Positions 35,977 to 43,943 of a stretch of DNA of 64,000 nucleotides are shown here, piece by piece. The translations under genes were made by a program, and so were the position numbers. The notes beneath the pieces were generated by a model, which saw only the letters and a list, made by a program, of their open reading frames with translations, had not been told where the DNA came from and made no database searches. Each line of letters opens with the position of its first letter. Within the stretch, counting starts at the first letter, position 1. The DNA is from Streptomyces spirodelae. GTDB lineage: Bacteria > Actinomycetota > Actinomycetes > Streptomycetales > Streptomycetaceae. Location: the NCBI RefSeq assembly GCF_017676385.1, contig NZ_JAFFZN010000004.1, forward strand, positions 248,001-312,000, read 5' to 3'.

Positions 35977-37248
35977 ATGAGCAAGCCATCGACCGCCGGC
36001 AGCCTCCCGGAGGAGTTGCGGCGGACGTTGGGCGTGCCAGACGCCGTCGTGATCGGGCTGGGGTCGATGATCGGCGCCGGTATCTTCGCCGCGCTGGCCC
36101 CAGCTGCGCGAGCCGCCGGCTCCGGGCTGCTGATCGGTCTGGCGCTGGCGGCCGTGGTCGCGTACTGCAACGCCACTTCCTCCGCGCGGCTCGCGGCCCG
36201 GTACCCGGCGTCGGGCGGCACGTACGTCTACGGCCGCGAGCGCCTCGGGGACTTCTGGGGCTATCTGGCGGGGTGGGCGTTCGTGGTCGGCAAGATGGCC
36301 TCCTGTGCGGCGATGGCGCTCACGGTCGGCTCGTATGTGTGGCCGGGACAGGCGCACGCGGTCGCGGTCGCCGCGGTGGTGGCGCTGACCGCGGTGAACT
36401 ACGCCGGAGTGCGGAAGTCCGCGCTGCTGACCCGCGTCATCGTGGCAGTGGTCCTGGCGGTTCTCGCTGCCGTGGTGGTCACCGCCCTCACCTCCGACGG
36501 GGCGGACACCGCCCGGCTGGACGTCGGCTCCGACGCCACTGTCGACGGGGTGCTCCAGGCGGCGGGGCTGCTGTTCTTCGCCTTCGCCGGGTATGCGCGT
36601 ATCGCCACCCTGGGCGAGGAGGTCCGCGACCCGGCCCGTACGATCCCGCGGGCGATCCCGATCGCGCTGGGCATCACCCTCGTCGTCTACACGGTCGTCG
36701 CCGTATCCGTCCTGATGGTGCTGGGCCCGGCCGGCCTGGCGGAGGCGGCCGCGCCGCTTTCGGACGCGGCGCGGGCCGCGGGCGCCGACTGGCTGATGCC
36801 CGTCGTGCGCGTCGGTGCGGCCGTCGCCGCGCTCGGCTCCCTGCTCGCCCTGATCCTCGGCGTCTCGCGCACCACCCTGGCCATGGCCCGCGACCGGCAC
36901 CTGCCCCACGTCCTGGCCATCGTCCACCCGAAGTTCCAGGTCCCGCACCGTGCCGAGCTTCTCGTCGGCGCCGTCGTGGCCGTGGCCGCCGCGACCGGGG
37001 ACCTGCGCGGGGCGATCGGGTTCTCCTCCTTCGGCGTCCTGGTCTACTACGCCGTCGCCAACGCCTCCGCATGGACGCTCACCCCCGACGAGGGCCGCAC
37101 GAACCGCCTGATCCCCGCCGTCGGTCTGGCCGGCTGCCTCGTACTGGCGTTCGCCCTGCCCGTCTCCTCGGTCATCTCCGGAGCCGCGGTCATCGCGCTG
37201 GGCGCCGCCGTCTACGCCGTACGCCGCGCCCTCACCGCGCGGGGCTGA
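35977..37248 (+). CDS. APC-superfamily amino acid permease
   Basis: This 423-residue protein has about 12 membrane segments. The first carries the APC signature VVIGLGSMIGAGIFAALAP, followed by ASGGTYVYGRERLG and FFAFAGYARIATLGEEVRDPARTIPRA, both typical of amino-acid/polyamine permeases. GAGGGG lies 8 bases before the ATG at 35977. The upstream palindrome shared with the PadR gene suggests regulated expression. The substrate is unknown; cationic or neutral amino acids or amines are possible. Confidence 0.9.
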   Translation: MSKPSTAGSLPEELRRTLGVPDAVVIGLGSMIGAGIFAALAPAARAAGSGLLIGLALAAVVAYCNATSSARLAARYPASGGTYVYGRERLGDFWGYLAGWAFVVGKMASCAAMALTVGSYVWPGQAHAVAVAAVVALTAVNYAGVRKSALLTRVIVAVVLAVLAAVVVTALTSDGADTARLDVGSDATVDGVLQAAGLLFFAFAGYARIATLGEEVRDPARTIPRAIPIALGITLVVYTVVAVSVLMVLGPAGLAEAAAPLSDAARAAGADWLMPVVRVGAAVAALGSLLALILGVSRTTLAMARDRHLPHVLAIVHPKFQVPHRAELLVGAVVAVAAATGDLRGAIGFSSFGVLVYYAVANASAWTLTPDEGRTNRLIPAVGLAGCLVLAFALPVSSVISGAAVIALGAAVYAVRRALTARG

Positions 37249-37254
37249 CCCCCG

Positions 37255-37500
37255 CCAGGGCACCGGCCGGTTCGACAAGGCCGGCATCCCCGCACCTGGC
37301 TTCCTCGCGTCCCAGGACGGTGTCTTCGAGATCGTGTGTGGCCTGCCGATCCTGTGGGGCGACGCCCCGCTGTTCGAGGGGAAGTCCGGCTGGTCCCACG
37401 AATCGCGCACCGACTTCCCGCAGCTGTGTGGCAGCCTGTTCCTGCTCCTCGTCGGCGCCGGGGCCTTGCTCCCTCGACGCCCGCTCACCTGCGTCCACCG
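37255..37500 (+). pseudogene. DoxX-family membrane protein remnant
   Basis: One frame reads RFDKAGIPAPGFLASQDGVF, EIVCGLPILWG, a break, then HESRTDFPQLCGSLFLLLVG and AGA. These are the conserved stretches of DoxX-like proteins (IPAPEFLAPFVGVFEIVCG...HEARTDFSMLLGSLFLLVVGAGAWSLD). The middle membrane segments are deleted. The closing SLDAR appears only in another frame (about 37471-37485), so there is also a frameshift. It is not functional. Confidence 0.7.
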
Positions 37501-37536
37501 CCCCTCGCGGCCAAGGCGGCAGTGCCACAAGGACGA

Positions 37537-37842
37537 TCAGGGCGCGTCGTCGCCCAGGACCTCGCGGGCCAGCTCCGCCAGAGCCTTCCGGTCTTCCGCC
37601 AGGGCCTTCCTGCCGGCCTCGGTGGCCTTGTAGACGCGCCGGGTGCGGCCGTCGACGACTCGCTGCTCGGAGGTCAGCAACCCGTCGGCCTCCAGCCGGT
37701 GCAGCGTTGGATACAGCGTTCCGGGGCTGATCTGGTAGCCGTGGGAGGCCAGCTCCTCGGTCATCCACGCGCCGTGGATTTCCTCCTCGGCCGCGTGGTG
37801 CAGGATGTGCAGCCGCACCGCGCCCCGCTGGAACTCCCGCAC
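37537..37842 (-). CDS. PadR-family transcriptional regulator
   Basis: This 101-residue PadR winged-helix protein has VREFQRGAVRLHILHHAAEE at the start, then HGAWMTEELASHGYQISPGTLYPTLHRLEADGLL, the DNA-binding helix and wing, and a C-terminal dimerisation helix. The GTG at 37842 follows GGAGGTG with a spacing of 9 bases; the longer frame starting at 37902 would run through its own operator. A CCGATATCGG palindrome lies 28 bases upstream. It probably represses itself and the APC permease. Confidence 0.9.
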   Translation of the reverse strand: MREFQRGAVRLHILHHAAEEEIHGAWMTEELASHGYQISPGTLYPTLHRLEADGLLTSEQRVVDGRTRRVYKATEAGRKALAEDRKALAELAREVLGDDAP

Positions 37843-37869
37843 CCGGGCCCACCTCCGGCAGTGACGAAA

Positions 37870-37879
37870 CCGATATCGG
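37870..37879. promoter_or_regulatory. PadR operator candidate, CCGATATCGG
   Basis: This perfect 10-base palindrome lies 28 bases upstream of the PadR start and is identical to the one before the APC permease at 35924-35933. Two identical copies at the promoters of neighbouring genes point to a shared regulator. Confidence 0.7.
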
Positions 37880-37993
37880 CTCCCGATCCTAGCCGTTCCC
37901 ACGCACGGAACCCGCTTCTGCTTGGGCGGGACCGTCCGGCTCTTGGGCGACCATGGAGGCAGAGGGAAACATCAGGGTTGTGAGGAGGTCGCC

Positions 37994-38335
37994 ATGTCAG
38001 CCGAACCCTTCTCCACTCCGCCGGGCCCGGTCATGGAGGTCTCTGTGCCGGTCGGCCGCCCGGCCGAGCTGCTCCTGGCCGGAGAGATCGGGGCCGAAGC
38101 CCTGCGCGAGCTGGAGGAACGTCTCAGTGCCCCGCCGCTGCGGGAGGCCCAGGAGTGGCTCGTGGACATGAGCCGGGTCACCCGCATCGACCTGGCGTGC
38201 GCCTACGCGCTGCTGCGGGCAGCCACGCTGCGGCCGGTGCCCGCGACACTCACGATCCGTGGCGCCCGCCGCGCAGTCCAGCGCACGCTGCACCACGCCG
38301 GGCTCGACACGGTCGCCGTGACCGAGGAGCGCTGA
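37994..38335 (+). CDS. STAS-domain protein (anti-sigma antagonist type)
   Basis: This 113-residue protein has the STAS pattern of alternating strands and helices (PAELLLAGEIGAEALRELEE, then WLVDMSRVTRIDLACAYALL). The segment DMSRVTRIDLACAYALL corresponds to the phosphorylation-site loop, but an aspartate followed by Leu-Ala stands where SpoIIAA-type proteins have a serine, so it may not be a kinase target. GAGGAGG precedes the ATG at 37994. It has no adjacent kinase or sigma factor; partner unknown. Confidence 0.8.
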   Translation: MSAEPFSTPPGPVMEVSVPVGRPAELLLAGEIGAEALRELEERLSAPPLREAQEWLVDMSRVTRIDLACAYALLRAATLRPVPATLTIRGARRAVQRTLHHAGLDTVAVTEER

Positions 38336-38434
38336 CAGCGCTCTCAGCTGACAGCGGGACCACGGCGCTCGACCAGGACGACGTCGCGTCAGACGCCCTG
38401 CAGACGCGCCCGGTCCGCTCCCGGAGGTCGCCTG

Positions 38435-39100
38435 TTAGTCCGGGGGTGCAAGGAATCCGTCGACCACGGAGCGAACCTTTGAGACCGCGTCACTTTCCCC
38501 CAGGCGCAATGCGGTGTTTGCGGCGTTGAGCACGGCGTCGATCTGAAAGCTCGTGAGGTCCACGTCCAGTTGGGCGATCTCGCCGGTGTTCACGGCGCAG
38601 CCGAGTTCGCCGGCGAGAAGAGCGAGCCAGGTGCGGCGGTGGAGCAGCAGGGTGTCGCGGACCTTCCCCGGCCGGCTGTCGAAGTCGGGGAGGCAGGCCG
38701 CCCAGAAGCAGCCTCCGGCGAACAACGGGGCCTCGATGTAGGAGATCCAGCGTTCCGTCAGTGCGCGGAGCCGGGCGGTGCCCGGCGGAGCGGTCTGTGC
38801 GGGCCTGATGACCGCTTCGGTGAACTCTTCGCGCGCCAACTCCGCGACAGCGAGCTGCAGGTTCTCCTTGGTCTTGAAGAGCGTCTGGATGCCGCTCTTG
38901 CTCAGCCCGAGGTCGGTGGCCAGACGGCCGATGCTGAGCCCGTTGAGCCCTTCCAGGGAGGCGACGTCGACACCGTGGCGCGTGATCTTGCGCCGGGACC
39001 GGGCACCGCGGACGAGGCGCTGGTCCGCCACGGTCGCGCCTGCTGCTTCCGTTGAAGACACGGCCACTTGTCGCCCTCGGCTCCCTGGGTGCTCGTTCAT
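38435..39100 (-). CDS. TetR-family regulator
   Basis: This 221-residue regulator has its helix-turn-helix at about residues 45-90 (LEGLNGLSIGRLATDLGLSK, then SGIQTLFKTKENL) and a C-terminal ligand domain with FAGGCFWAACLPDFDSRPG. That last motif is typical of the TetR group with a conserved GGC(F/L) stretch. ATG at 39100 is preferred; ATG at 39109 is in frame. An inverted repeat lies between it and the divergent SnoaL-like gene. Confidence 0.9.
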   Translation of the reverse strand: MNEHPGSRGRQVAVSSTEAAGATVADQRLVRGARSRRKITRHGVDVASLEGLNGLSIGRLATDLGLSKSGIQTLFKTKENLQLAVAELAREEFTEAVIRPAQTAPPGTARLRALTERWISYIEAPLFAGGCFWAACLPDFDSRPGKVRDTLLLHRRTWLALLAGELGCAVNTGEIAQLDVDLTSFQIDAVLNAANTALRLGESDAVSKVRSVVDGFLAPPD

Positions 39101-39129
39101 CGGCTCCATCCTGTCATGCGCTTGCCCAA

Positions 39130-39151
39130 AACATACGACCGATCGTACGTT
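39130..39151. promoter_or_regulatory. TetR operator, imperfect palindrome
   Basis: AACATACGA (39130-39138) and TCGTACGTT (39143-39151) are inverted with one mismatch around CCGA. The inner TACGA/TCGTA arms are exact. The site is central in the 81-base gap between the divergent TetR and SnoaL-like genes. Confidence 0.75.
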
Positions 39152-39181
39152 TACTTTGCAGGCACGTTGAAGGAGTCGCCT

Positions 39182-39646
39182 ATGCATGAGCAACGCAGAC
39201 TCGAACTGGCGCACGCGCTCGCCGTCGCCAAGAGTCGACAGGACGTTCCAGCCGCCCTGCGGCTCTTCCACCCCGACATGGTCCTCGAGACCCCGGCCTT
39301 CGGTACGACGTCTCGGGGCCTGGCCGAGAACGAGAAGGCGTTGCGGCGGTTCTTCGCCTCGTTCCCCGACTACGACGTCGTCCTGCACGGCCACGCGAAC
39401 AACGGCGACACGCTCGTGTGCTGGGGTACAGCGCGGCTGACCATGACGGGCGACCGGTTCGGTGCTGTTCCCAACGGCGAGCGTGCCGAGATACCGGTGT
39501 TCATCCAGTTCACCTTCAAAGACGACCTGATCGCAGGGGAGCGCTTCTTCTTCGACCTGGCGACGCTGTGCGCCCAGTCGGGAGTCTCGACGGACACGGT
39601 CCGACAGAGGCTGTTCCCCACGCTCGCGGGAGGCGACGCGGCATGA
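39182..39646 (+). CDS. SnoaL-like/NTF2-fold protein
   Basis: This 154-residue protein has the NTF2-fold pattern of SnoaL-like polyketide cyclases and ester hydrolases: an N-terminal helix pair, HPDMVLETPAFGTTSRG, then RRFFASFPDYDVVLHGHANN, and a terminal strand FKDDLIAGERFFFDLATL. AAGGAG lies 7 bases before the ATG at 39182. It overlaps the DUF3237 gene by 4 bases, and the pair is divergent from a TetR gene. Such pairs occur in small-molecule modification loci. The reaction is unknown. Confidence 0.85.
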   Translation: MHEQRRLELAHALAVAKSRQDVPAALRLFHPDMVLETPAFGTTSRGLAENEKALRRFFASFPDYDVVLHGHANNGDTLVCWGTARLTMTGDRFGAVPNGERAEIPVFIQFTFKDDLIAGERFFFDLATLCAQSGVSTDTVRQRLFPTLAGGDAA

Positions 39647-40137
39647 CGGCAGACCCGCGTGTGAAGGATGTCGGCGAGATCCGGACAGCGCACCTCTTCG
39701 ACATGGTCGTCGACCTGAACCCCCGCCTGCCCATCGGCAGCGGCCCATTCGGCCGGCGCGTCCTCTTCGGTGCGGCAGGCGGCACGTTCCACGGCCCCAG
39801 GCTGAACGGCCACGTCCTCCCCGGCGGGGGAGACTGGGCGCTGTTCGCCCCCGACGGAGCGATGTCCCTGGACGTACGCCTGACGCTGCGCACCCACGAC
39901 GGCGCCCTCCTGCACATGACCTACGGCGGCCGCTGGGTCACCCCGCCCGAGGTGCGCGACGCCCTGGCCGACCCCGACGAGCGGTACCGGGTCGACCCAG
40001 CCCACTACTACTTCCGGACCAACCCGCTTTTCGAGACGGGGGCAGAGCCTTACGCATGGCTCAACGGCACAGTCTGCGTCGGGTCGGGATACCTCGTCGA
40101 AGACGGCATCGCCTACAAGGTCTCCGAGGTCCTGTGA
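39643..40137 (+). CDS. DUF3237-family protein
   Basis: This 164-residue protein has the DUF3237 layout: LFDMVVDLNPRLPIGSGPFG, then RRVLFGAAGGTFHGPRLNG, GGGDWALFAPDGAMSLDVR and the closing YYFRTNPLFETGAEPYAWLN. The family has no firmly established activity. The ATG at 39643 overlaps the SnoaL-like stop (ATGA), so both are co-translated and probably TetR-controlled. Confidence 0.88.
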   Translation: MTADPRVKDVGEIRTAHLFDMVVDLNPRLPIGSGPFGRRVLFGAAGGTFHGPRLNGHVLPGGGDWALFAPDGAMSLDVRLTLRTHDGALLHMTYGGRWVTPPEVRDALADPDERYRVDPAHYYFRTNPLFETGAEPYAWLNGTVCVGSGYLVEDGIAYKVSEVL

Positions 40138-40164
40138 CGCGACGTCATGGCGGGGATGGCCGGG

Positions 40165-40330
40165 GCGCTTTGCAGACCTTCCTCGCCATGGCCCTGTTCA
40201 ACCGGCCAGCATCACGAAGCCATGCAAATCCTGCTCAGGCTACTCGCCACCACCAGCGAAGACCCTCACGTGCGCCAGTACCGGCCGGCCATCGAAACGT
40301 ACACCCAAGACCTCGACGCCACCGTCTGAG
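40165..40330 (+). pseudogene. Possible remnant of a TPR-like protein
   Basis: The frame ending in TGA at 40330 contains HHEAMQILLRLLATTSEDPH followed by VRQYRPAIETYTQDLDATV. This resembles the last helices of short Streptomyces tetratricopeptide proteins. In an adjacent frame just upstream, LQTFLAMALFNR appears to belong to the same former protein, implying a frameshift near 40205. Family assignment is tentative. Confidence 0.35.
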
Positions 40331-40586
40331 CCGCACGGCTCTGCCACGCCCTCATGAAGCGCTCCGGGATCGTGAGCGACGACTTCGAGCGCGCGTAATC
40401 GCCCGACTGCCCGATGTCCACCTGCGCCCCCCTGCGGGCTCCCCGTGTCGCACCGGCAAGCGCAAAGTGGCCATCCAGTACCACACCGCACGCTTCCGCC
40501 TCGTACCCCAACTCGCCAAGGGGCTCAGCGTACCGACCTCCGCGTACGCAAGCCGGGAGCGGCGTGGAACGCGCTGCCCCCGGCCC

Positions 40587-40730
40587 GTGAGCGTCGGCAC
40601 CGAGCTGGTCGGGCATGCCCGCCTCGGCTACGCCCGGGCCTCGACCTCCCGGCAGTCCCTCGAGGCGCAACTGGACTCCCTCGTCGAGGCCGGGGTCACC
40701 CGCGTCTTCTCCGAGCCACGGCGGAAAACA
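40587..40730 (+). pseudogene. N-terminal remnant of serine recombinase
   Basis: The frame reads GHARLGYARASTSRQSLEAQ followed by LDSLVEAGVTRVFSE. This is the start of resolvase/invertase catalytic domains (GYARVSTxxQSLxxQ), including the catalytic serine position. The sequence then leaves the family abruptly. The rest of the 40.14-40.84 kb gap shows only unassigned open reading. Confidence 0.6.
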
Positions 40731-40837
40731 GCCGCAACCGCACCGGGGCACCGAGCGCCTGGTGCCACCGCGCGGCCATCTCGCCCTTCTCGGCGGTCAT
40801 CGGGCGCTCGGTCAGCGCGGTTAGCGCGGGAGGTCCG

Positions 40838-41902
40838 TCACCACCGGCGCGCCAGGTGGGCGGCCAGACGCCGGGCAATACGCTCCGCGTCCCGGCCCAC
40901 CCCGCGCAGCGAGTTCGACGACAGGCTGCGCTGCCATTCCAACCCGACGAACGCCAGCCCCGGCACGTTGGTCGCCAGACCCTCGCGGTGCTGCGGGTTC
41001 CCCTCGACGTCCAGGGCGCCGTCGAGGTCGTTGAGGTAGGGCAGGTCGGGGCGGTAGCCGGTGGCGAGCACGATCGCGTCGACCTCCTCCCGCTGTCCGT
41101 CCGGCCACAGGAGTTCGGCTCCGTCGGCGCCGGTGAACAGCGATCGCGGCTTCGGCCGATCTGCGGCCAGGGCGGCCCGGTAGCGGCCGTCGTCGAGGAC
41201 CGGCTGCGCCGGCGGGCGCGCAAGGAACCGGCCGAGGGGTGCGGTGTCCAGGCCGGTGCGGGCCGTCCAGAAGTGCAGGTCGCGGCCGAGGATGCGCTGG
41301 GCCGCGAACTTCACCGGCCTGCGGGTGGCGAGCGTGACACGCGCGGTGGCGGCGAGCTCGGCGGCGATCTGCACCGCGGAGTTGCCCGCCCCGACCACGA
41401 CCACCCGGCCGCCGGTGAACGGGGCCGGGCTGCGGTATTCGGCGGTGTGCAGTACCTGGCCGGTGAACTCCTCCAGGCCCGGCAGTACCGGCCGGTGCGG
41501 GTGCCCGAACGTCCCCGAGGCCGCGACGACGGCCCGCGCGGACAGCCGGCCGCCGCCCTCCAGTTCCACCTCGAAGCCGCCGCCCGTGCGGCTGACCGCG
41601 CTGACACGGCAACCCGTGCGGATCTCGGCGTCCAGGCGGTCGGCGTAGGCGGCGAGGTAGGCGACGACCTCGTCACGGTGCGGGTAGCGGTCACGGTCGG
41701 CGCCGGGGAACGGCATGCCCGGCAGGGAGCTGTACCGGGCGGGCGAGAACAGCGTGAGGCTGTCGTAGTAATGCGGCCACGACCCGGCCGCGCGGTCGCT
41801 CGCCTGCAGTACGACCGGCCTCAGCTCGTGCCGTAGCAGCGCATGGGCGGTGGCGAGGCCGGACTGGCCGCCGCCGATCACGGCGACGTCGATGTGCTCC
41901 AT
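40838..41902 (-). CDS. Flavin-dependent monooxygenase, ArsO-like
   Basis: This 354-residue protein has two dinucleotide folds: FAD-binding VIGGGQSGLATAHALL at the start and NADPH-binding VVVVGAGNSAVQIAAELA in the middle, plus ATGYRPDLPYLNDL near the end. The short single-chain layout matches ArsO-type flavoproteins of actinobacterial arsenic islands as well as thioredoxin-reductase-like oxidoreductases. GGGGA precedes the ATG at 41902. It is divergent from a second flavoprotein with a Cys-rich tail, and an inverted repeat lies between them. An arsenic role is inferred from gene context (arsC and MFS remnants). Confidence 0.75.
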   Translation of the reverse strand: MEHIDVAVIGGGQSGLATAHALLRHELRPVVLQASDRAAGSWPHYYDSLTLFSPARYSSLPGMPFPGADRDRYPHRDEVVAYLAAYADRLDAEIRTGCRVSAVSRTGGGFEVELEGGGRLSARAVVAASGTFGHPHRPVLPGLEEFTGQVLHTAEYRSPAPFTGGRVVVVGAGNSAVQIAAELAATARVTLATRRPVKFAAQRILGRDLHFWTARTGLDTAPLGRFLARPPAQPVLDDGRYRAALAADRPKPRSLFTGADGAELLWPDGQREEVDAIVLATGYRPDLPYLNDLDGALDVEGNPQHREGLATNVPGLAFVGLEWQRSLSSNSLRGVGRDAERIARRLAAHLARRW

Positions 41903-41920
41903 CAGCAATCCCCTGGTTTC

Positions 41921-41946
41921 GATGAATGTCTATGTTGACGTCCATC
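41921..41946. promoter_or_regulatory. Inverted repeat between divergent flavoprotein genes
   Basis: GATGAATGTC (41921-41930) and GACGTCCATC (41937-41946) are inverted with three mismatches around a 6-base spacer. TTGA...TCAA half-sites typical of ArsR/SmtB operators occur at 41935-41948. No ArsR gene is present in the window, so the regulator would act in trans or has been lost. Confidence 0.5.
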
Positions 41947-42010
41947 AATACAGGTGCCATGCTGGACCGCGCAAGCCATCGACAGATGTCGAAACACGCA
42001 AGGAGTCGCC

Positions 42011-43414
42011 GTGAACGCGCCCGCCACCACCGAGCTGCCCGTCGTCGTGATCGGGGCCGGACCCACCGGTCTGGCCGCCGCCGCCCACCTCATCGACCAG
42101 GGCATCGAGCCCCTGGTCCTGGAAGCCGGGCCCACTGCCGGGGCCGCGGTGCGCCAGTGGGCGCACGTGCGCCTGTTCTCCACCTGGGGCGAGCTCGTCG
42201 ACCTCGCCGCCGAAAAGCTCCTCGCTCCCACCGGCTGGACACGGCCCGACCCGGCCACCTACCCCTCCGGCGGCGGCTGGGCCGAGCTGTACCTGCAGCC
42301 GCTCGCCGACGTCCTCGGCGACCGCGTCCGCACCGGCACCACCGTCACCGGCGTCTCCCGGACGGGCCGGGACCGGATCGTGGATGCCGACCGCGAGCAG
42401 CAGCCGTTCGTCGTGCACGTCGCCTACGCCGACGGCCGAGAGGAGCGCCTCTTCGCCCGCGCCGTCATCGACGCCTCCGGCACCTGGGCCACTCCCAGCC
42501 CGGCCGGCGGCAGCGGACTGCCCGCGCTCGGCGAGACCGCCGCCGCCGACCGGATCACCTATCGCGTCCCGGACTTGAAGGTCCCCGCTGTCCGGGCCCG
42601 GTACGCGGGCAAGCGCATCGCCGTGATCGGCTCCGGCGCCTCGGCTTTCACCGCTCTCGCCTACCTCGCCGACCTCGCCAAGTCCGAGGACGGAGCGGGA
42701 ACGAAGGGCGTATGGATCCTGCGCCGGGGCATCTCCGGCTCCACCTTCGGCGGAGGCGAAGCCGACCAGCTCCCCGCGCGCGGCGCGCTGGGTCTGGCGG
42801 CGAAGGCCGCCGTCGACGAGGGCAACGCCGACGCGGTCACCGGCTTCCGCACCGTGGCGATCGAGCGGACGGACGACGGGCGCCTGATCCTGGCCGGTGA
42901 GGACGGCCGCCGCCTGGACCCGATCGACGAGGTCATCGTGCTGACCGGCTTCCGCCCCGACCTGTCCTTCCTCGACGAACTGCGCCTCGGCCTCGACGAG
43001 CGCCTCCAGGCGCCCGTCGCACTGGCGCCGCTGATCGACCCCAACCAGCACTCCTGCGGCACCGTCTACCCCCACGGCCACCGCGAACTCTCCCACCCCG
43101 AACAGGGTGTGTACCTGGTCGGCATGAAGTCCTACGGCCGCGCCCCGACCTTCCTCGCGATGACCGGCTACGAGCAGGTCCGCTCCGTCGCCGCCGCGAT
43201 CGCCGGCGACCTCGACTCCGCCGACCGCGTGGAACTCACCCTGCCCGAGACCGGAGTCTGCGGCGGCGCCGGCCTCTTCGACACTCCCGACGCCGCTGAG
43301 GCCGACGGTGGCGGCTGCTGCGCGCCCGCGCCGCAGCTCGTGCAGCTCGGCGCCCCCGCCCCGGTCGCGGCTGCCGCAGCGGAGGCTCCGGCGGGCGGCT
43401 GCTGCGGATCGTGA
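42011..43414 (+). CDS. FAD-dependent oxidoreductase with Cys-pair tail
   Basis: This 467-residue protein has an FAD motif (VVIGAGPTGLAAAAHLI), a second nucleotide fold (IAVIGSGASAFTALAYLA), and VLTGFRPDLSFLDE with YLVGMKSYGRAPTFLAMTGY near the end, as in flavoproteins of arsenic islands. The last 55 residues carry CGGAG, GGGCCAP and a terminal GGCCGS, giving vicinal cysteine pairs that could bind trivalent arsenic or another soft metal. The GTG at 42011 has AAGGAG 7 bases upstream. It is divergent from the ArsO-like gene, and a broken MFS gene follows immediately. The metal-binding role is inference. Confidence 0.75.
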   Translation: MNAPATTELPVVVIGAGPTGLAAAAHLIDQGIEPLVLEAGPTAGAAVRQWAHVRLFSTWGELVDLAAEKLLAPTGWTRPDPATYPSGGGWAELYLQPLADVLGDRVRTGTTVTGVSRTGRDRIVDADREQQPFVVHVAYADGREERLFARAVIDASGTWATPSPAGGSGLPALGETAAADRITYRVPDLKVPAVRARYAGKRIAVIGSGASAFTALAYLADLAKSEDGAGTKGVWILRRGISGSTFGGGEADQLPARGALGLAAKAAVDEGNADAVTGFRTVAIERTDDGRLILAGEDGRRLDPIDEVIVLTGFRPDLSFLDELRLGLDERLQAPVALAPLIDPNQHSCGTVYPHGHRELSHPEQGVYLVGMKSYGRAPTFLAMTGYEQVRSVAAAIAGDLDSADRVELTLPETGVCGGAGLFDTPDAAEADGGGCCAPAPQLVQLGAPAPVAAAAAEAPAGGCCGS

Positions 43415-43504
43415 CCGACCTCGATGCCCGCGGCAGCGGGGCCGCGACCGGAACCGGGGGCCGGCCGCGGCCCCGCTGCCGCCCTACCCGCCCTCCGCGC
43501 CACG

Positions 43505-43728
43505 CGGATCGTGAGCCGGGGCATCGTCCCCTACGCCTTCCCCATCCCCAACCCCCGGGTCACCGCGGCCCGCGCACCGTCATGACCACCGGCTCTGTGG
43601 TCGGCGTGGTCGGCCTGCTGATCGTGGCTGCCGCCCCCAACCTCTCAGTTTTCAGCGCTGGTTGGTCGCTCGCCGGGCTTGCGACGGCGGCCACCTTCTG
43701 CCAGCCGGCGGTTGCCGCAGCGTGCTGA
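43505..43728 (+). pseudogene. MFS transporter remnant downstream of flavoprotein
   Basis: A first frame reads VPYAFPIPNPRVTAAR and a second, shifted frame reads RGPRTVMTTGSVVGVVGLLI followed by VAAAPNLSVFSAGWSLAGLA. In intact MFS proteins found next to such flavoproteins these stretches are the N-terminal segment (FPVLNPRITADTGWS) and the third/fourth membrane helices (RRGPRTVMTTGSVLG), with about 35 residues between them. A deletion has joined them out of frame, and the C-terminal two thirds are missing after CQPAVAAAC. From 43729 to 43943 nothing is recognisable. Confidence 0.65.
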
Positions 43729-43943
43729 TTTGCCAACTGCGCTGCGCCGTCACGGTTGCTGGGGTCATGGCGGCCCAAGTGGCCGTGGCGCGCCGACGGT
43801 GTGAGCGCGATGTGCGGGACACGTGATCCGTACGAAACCGCAGGTGGGGCGTGTTAGCCTCCCCAGCGGCATGCTGGGCAACGCACTTCCCGAGCAGCGC
43901 TGCTGGGAGGGGGCGGGGAGAAAGGAAACGGGGGAGTGGAACG

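Noticed and set aside
38435..39748. A TetR gene extended to a start at 39748
   Set aside because: The extension would overlap the divergent SnoaL-like gene and the operator; the helix-turn-helix protein begins naturally at 39100.
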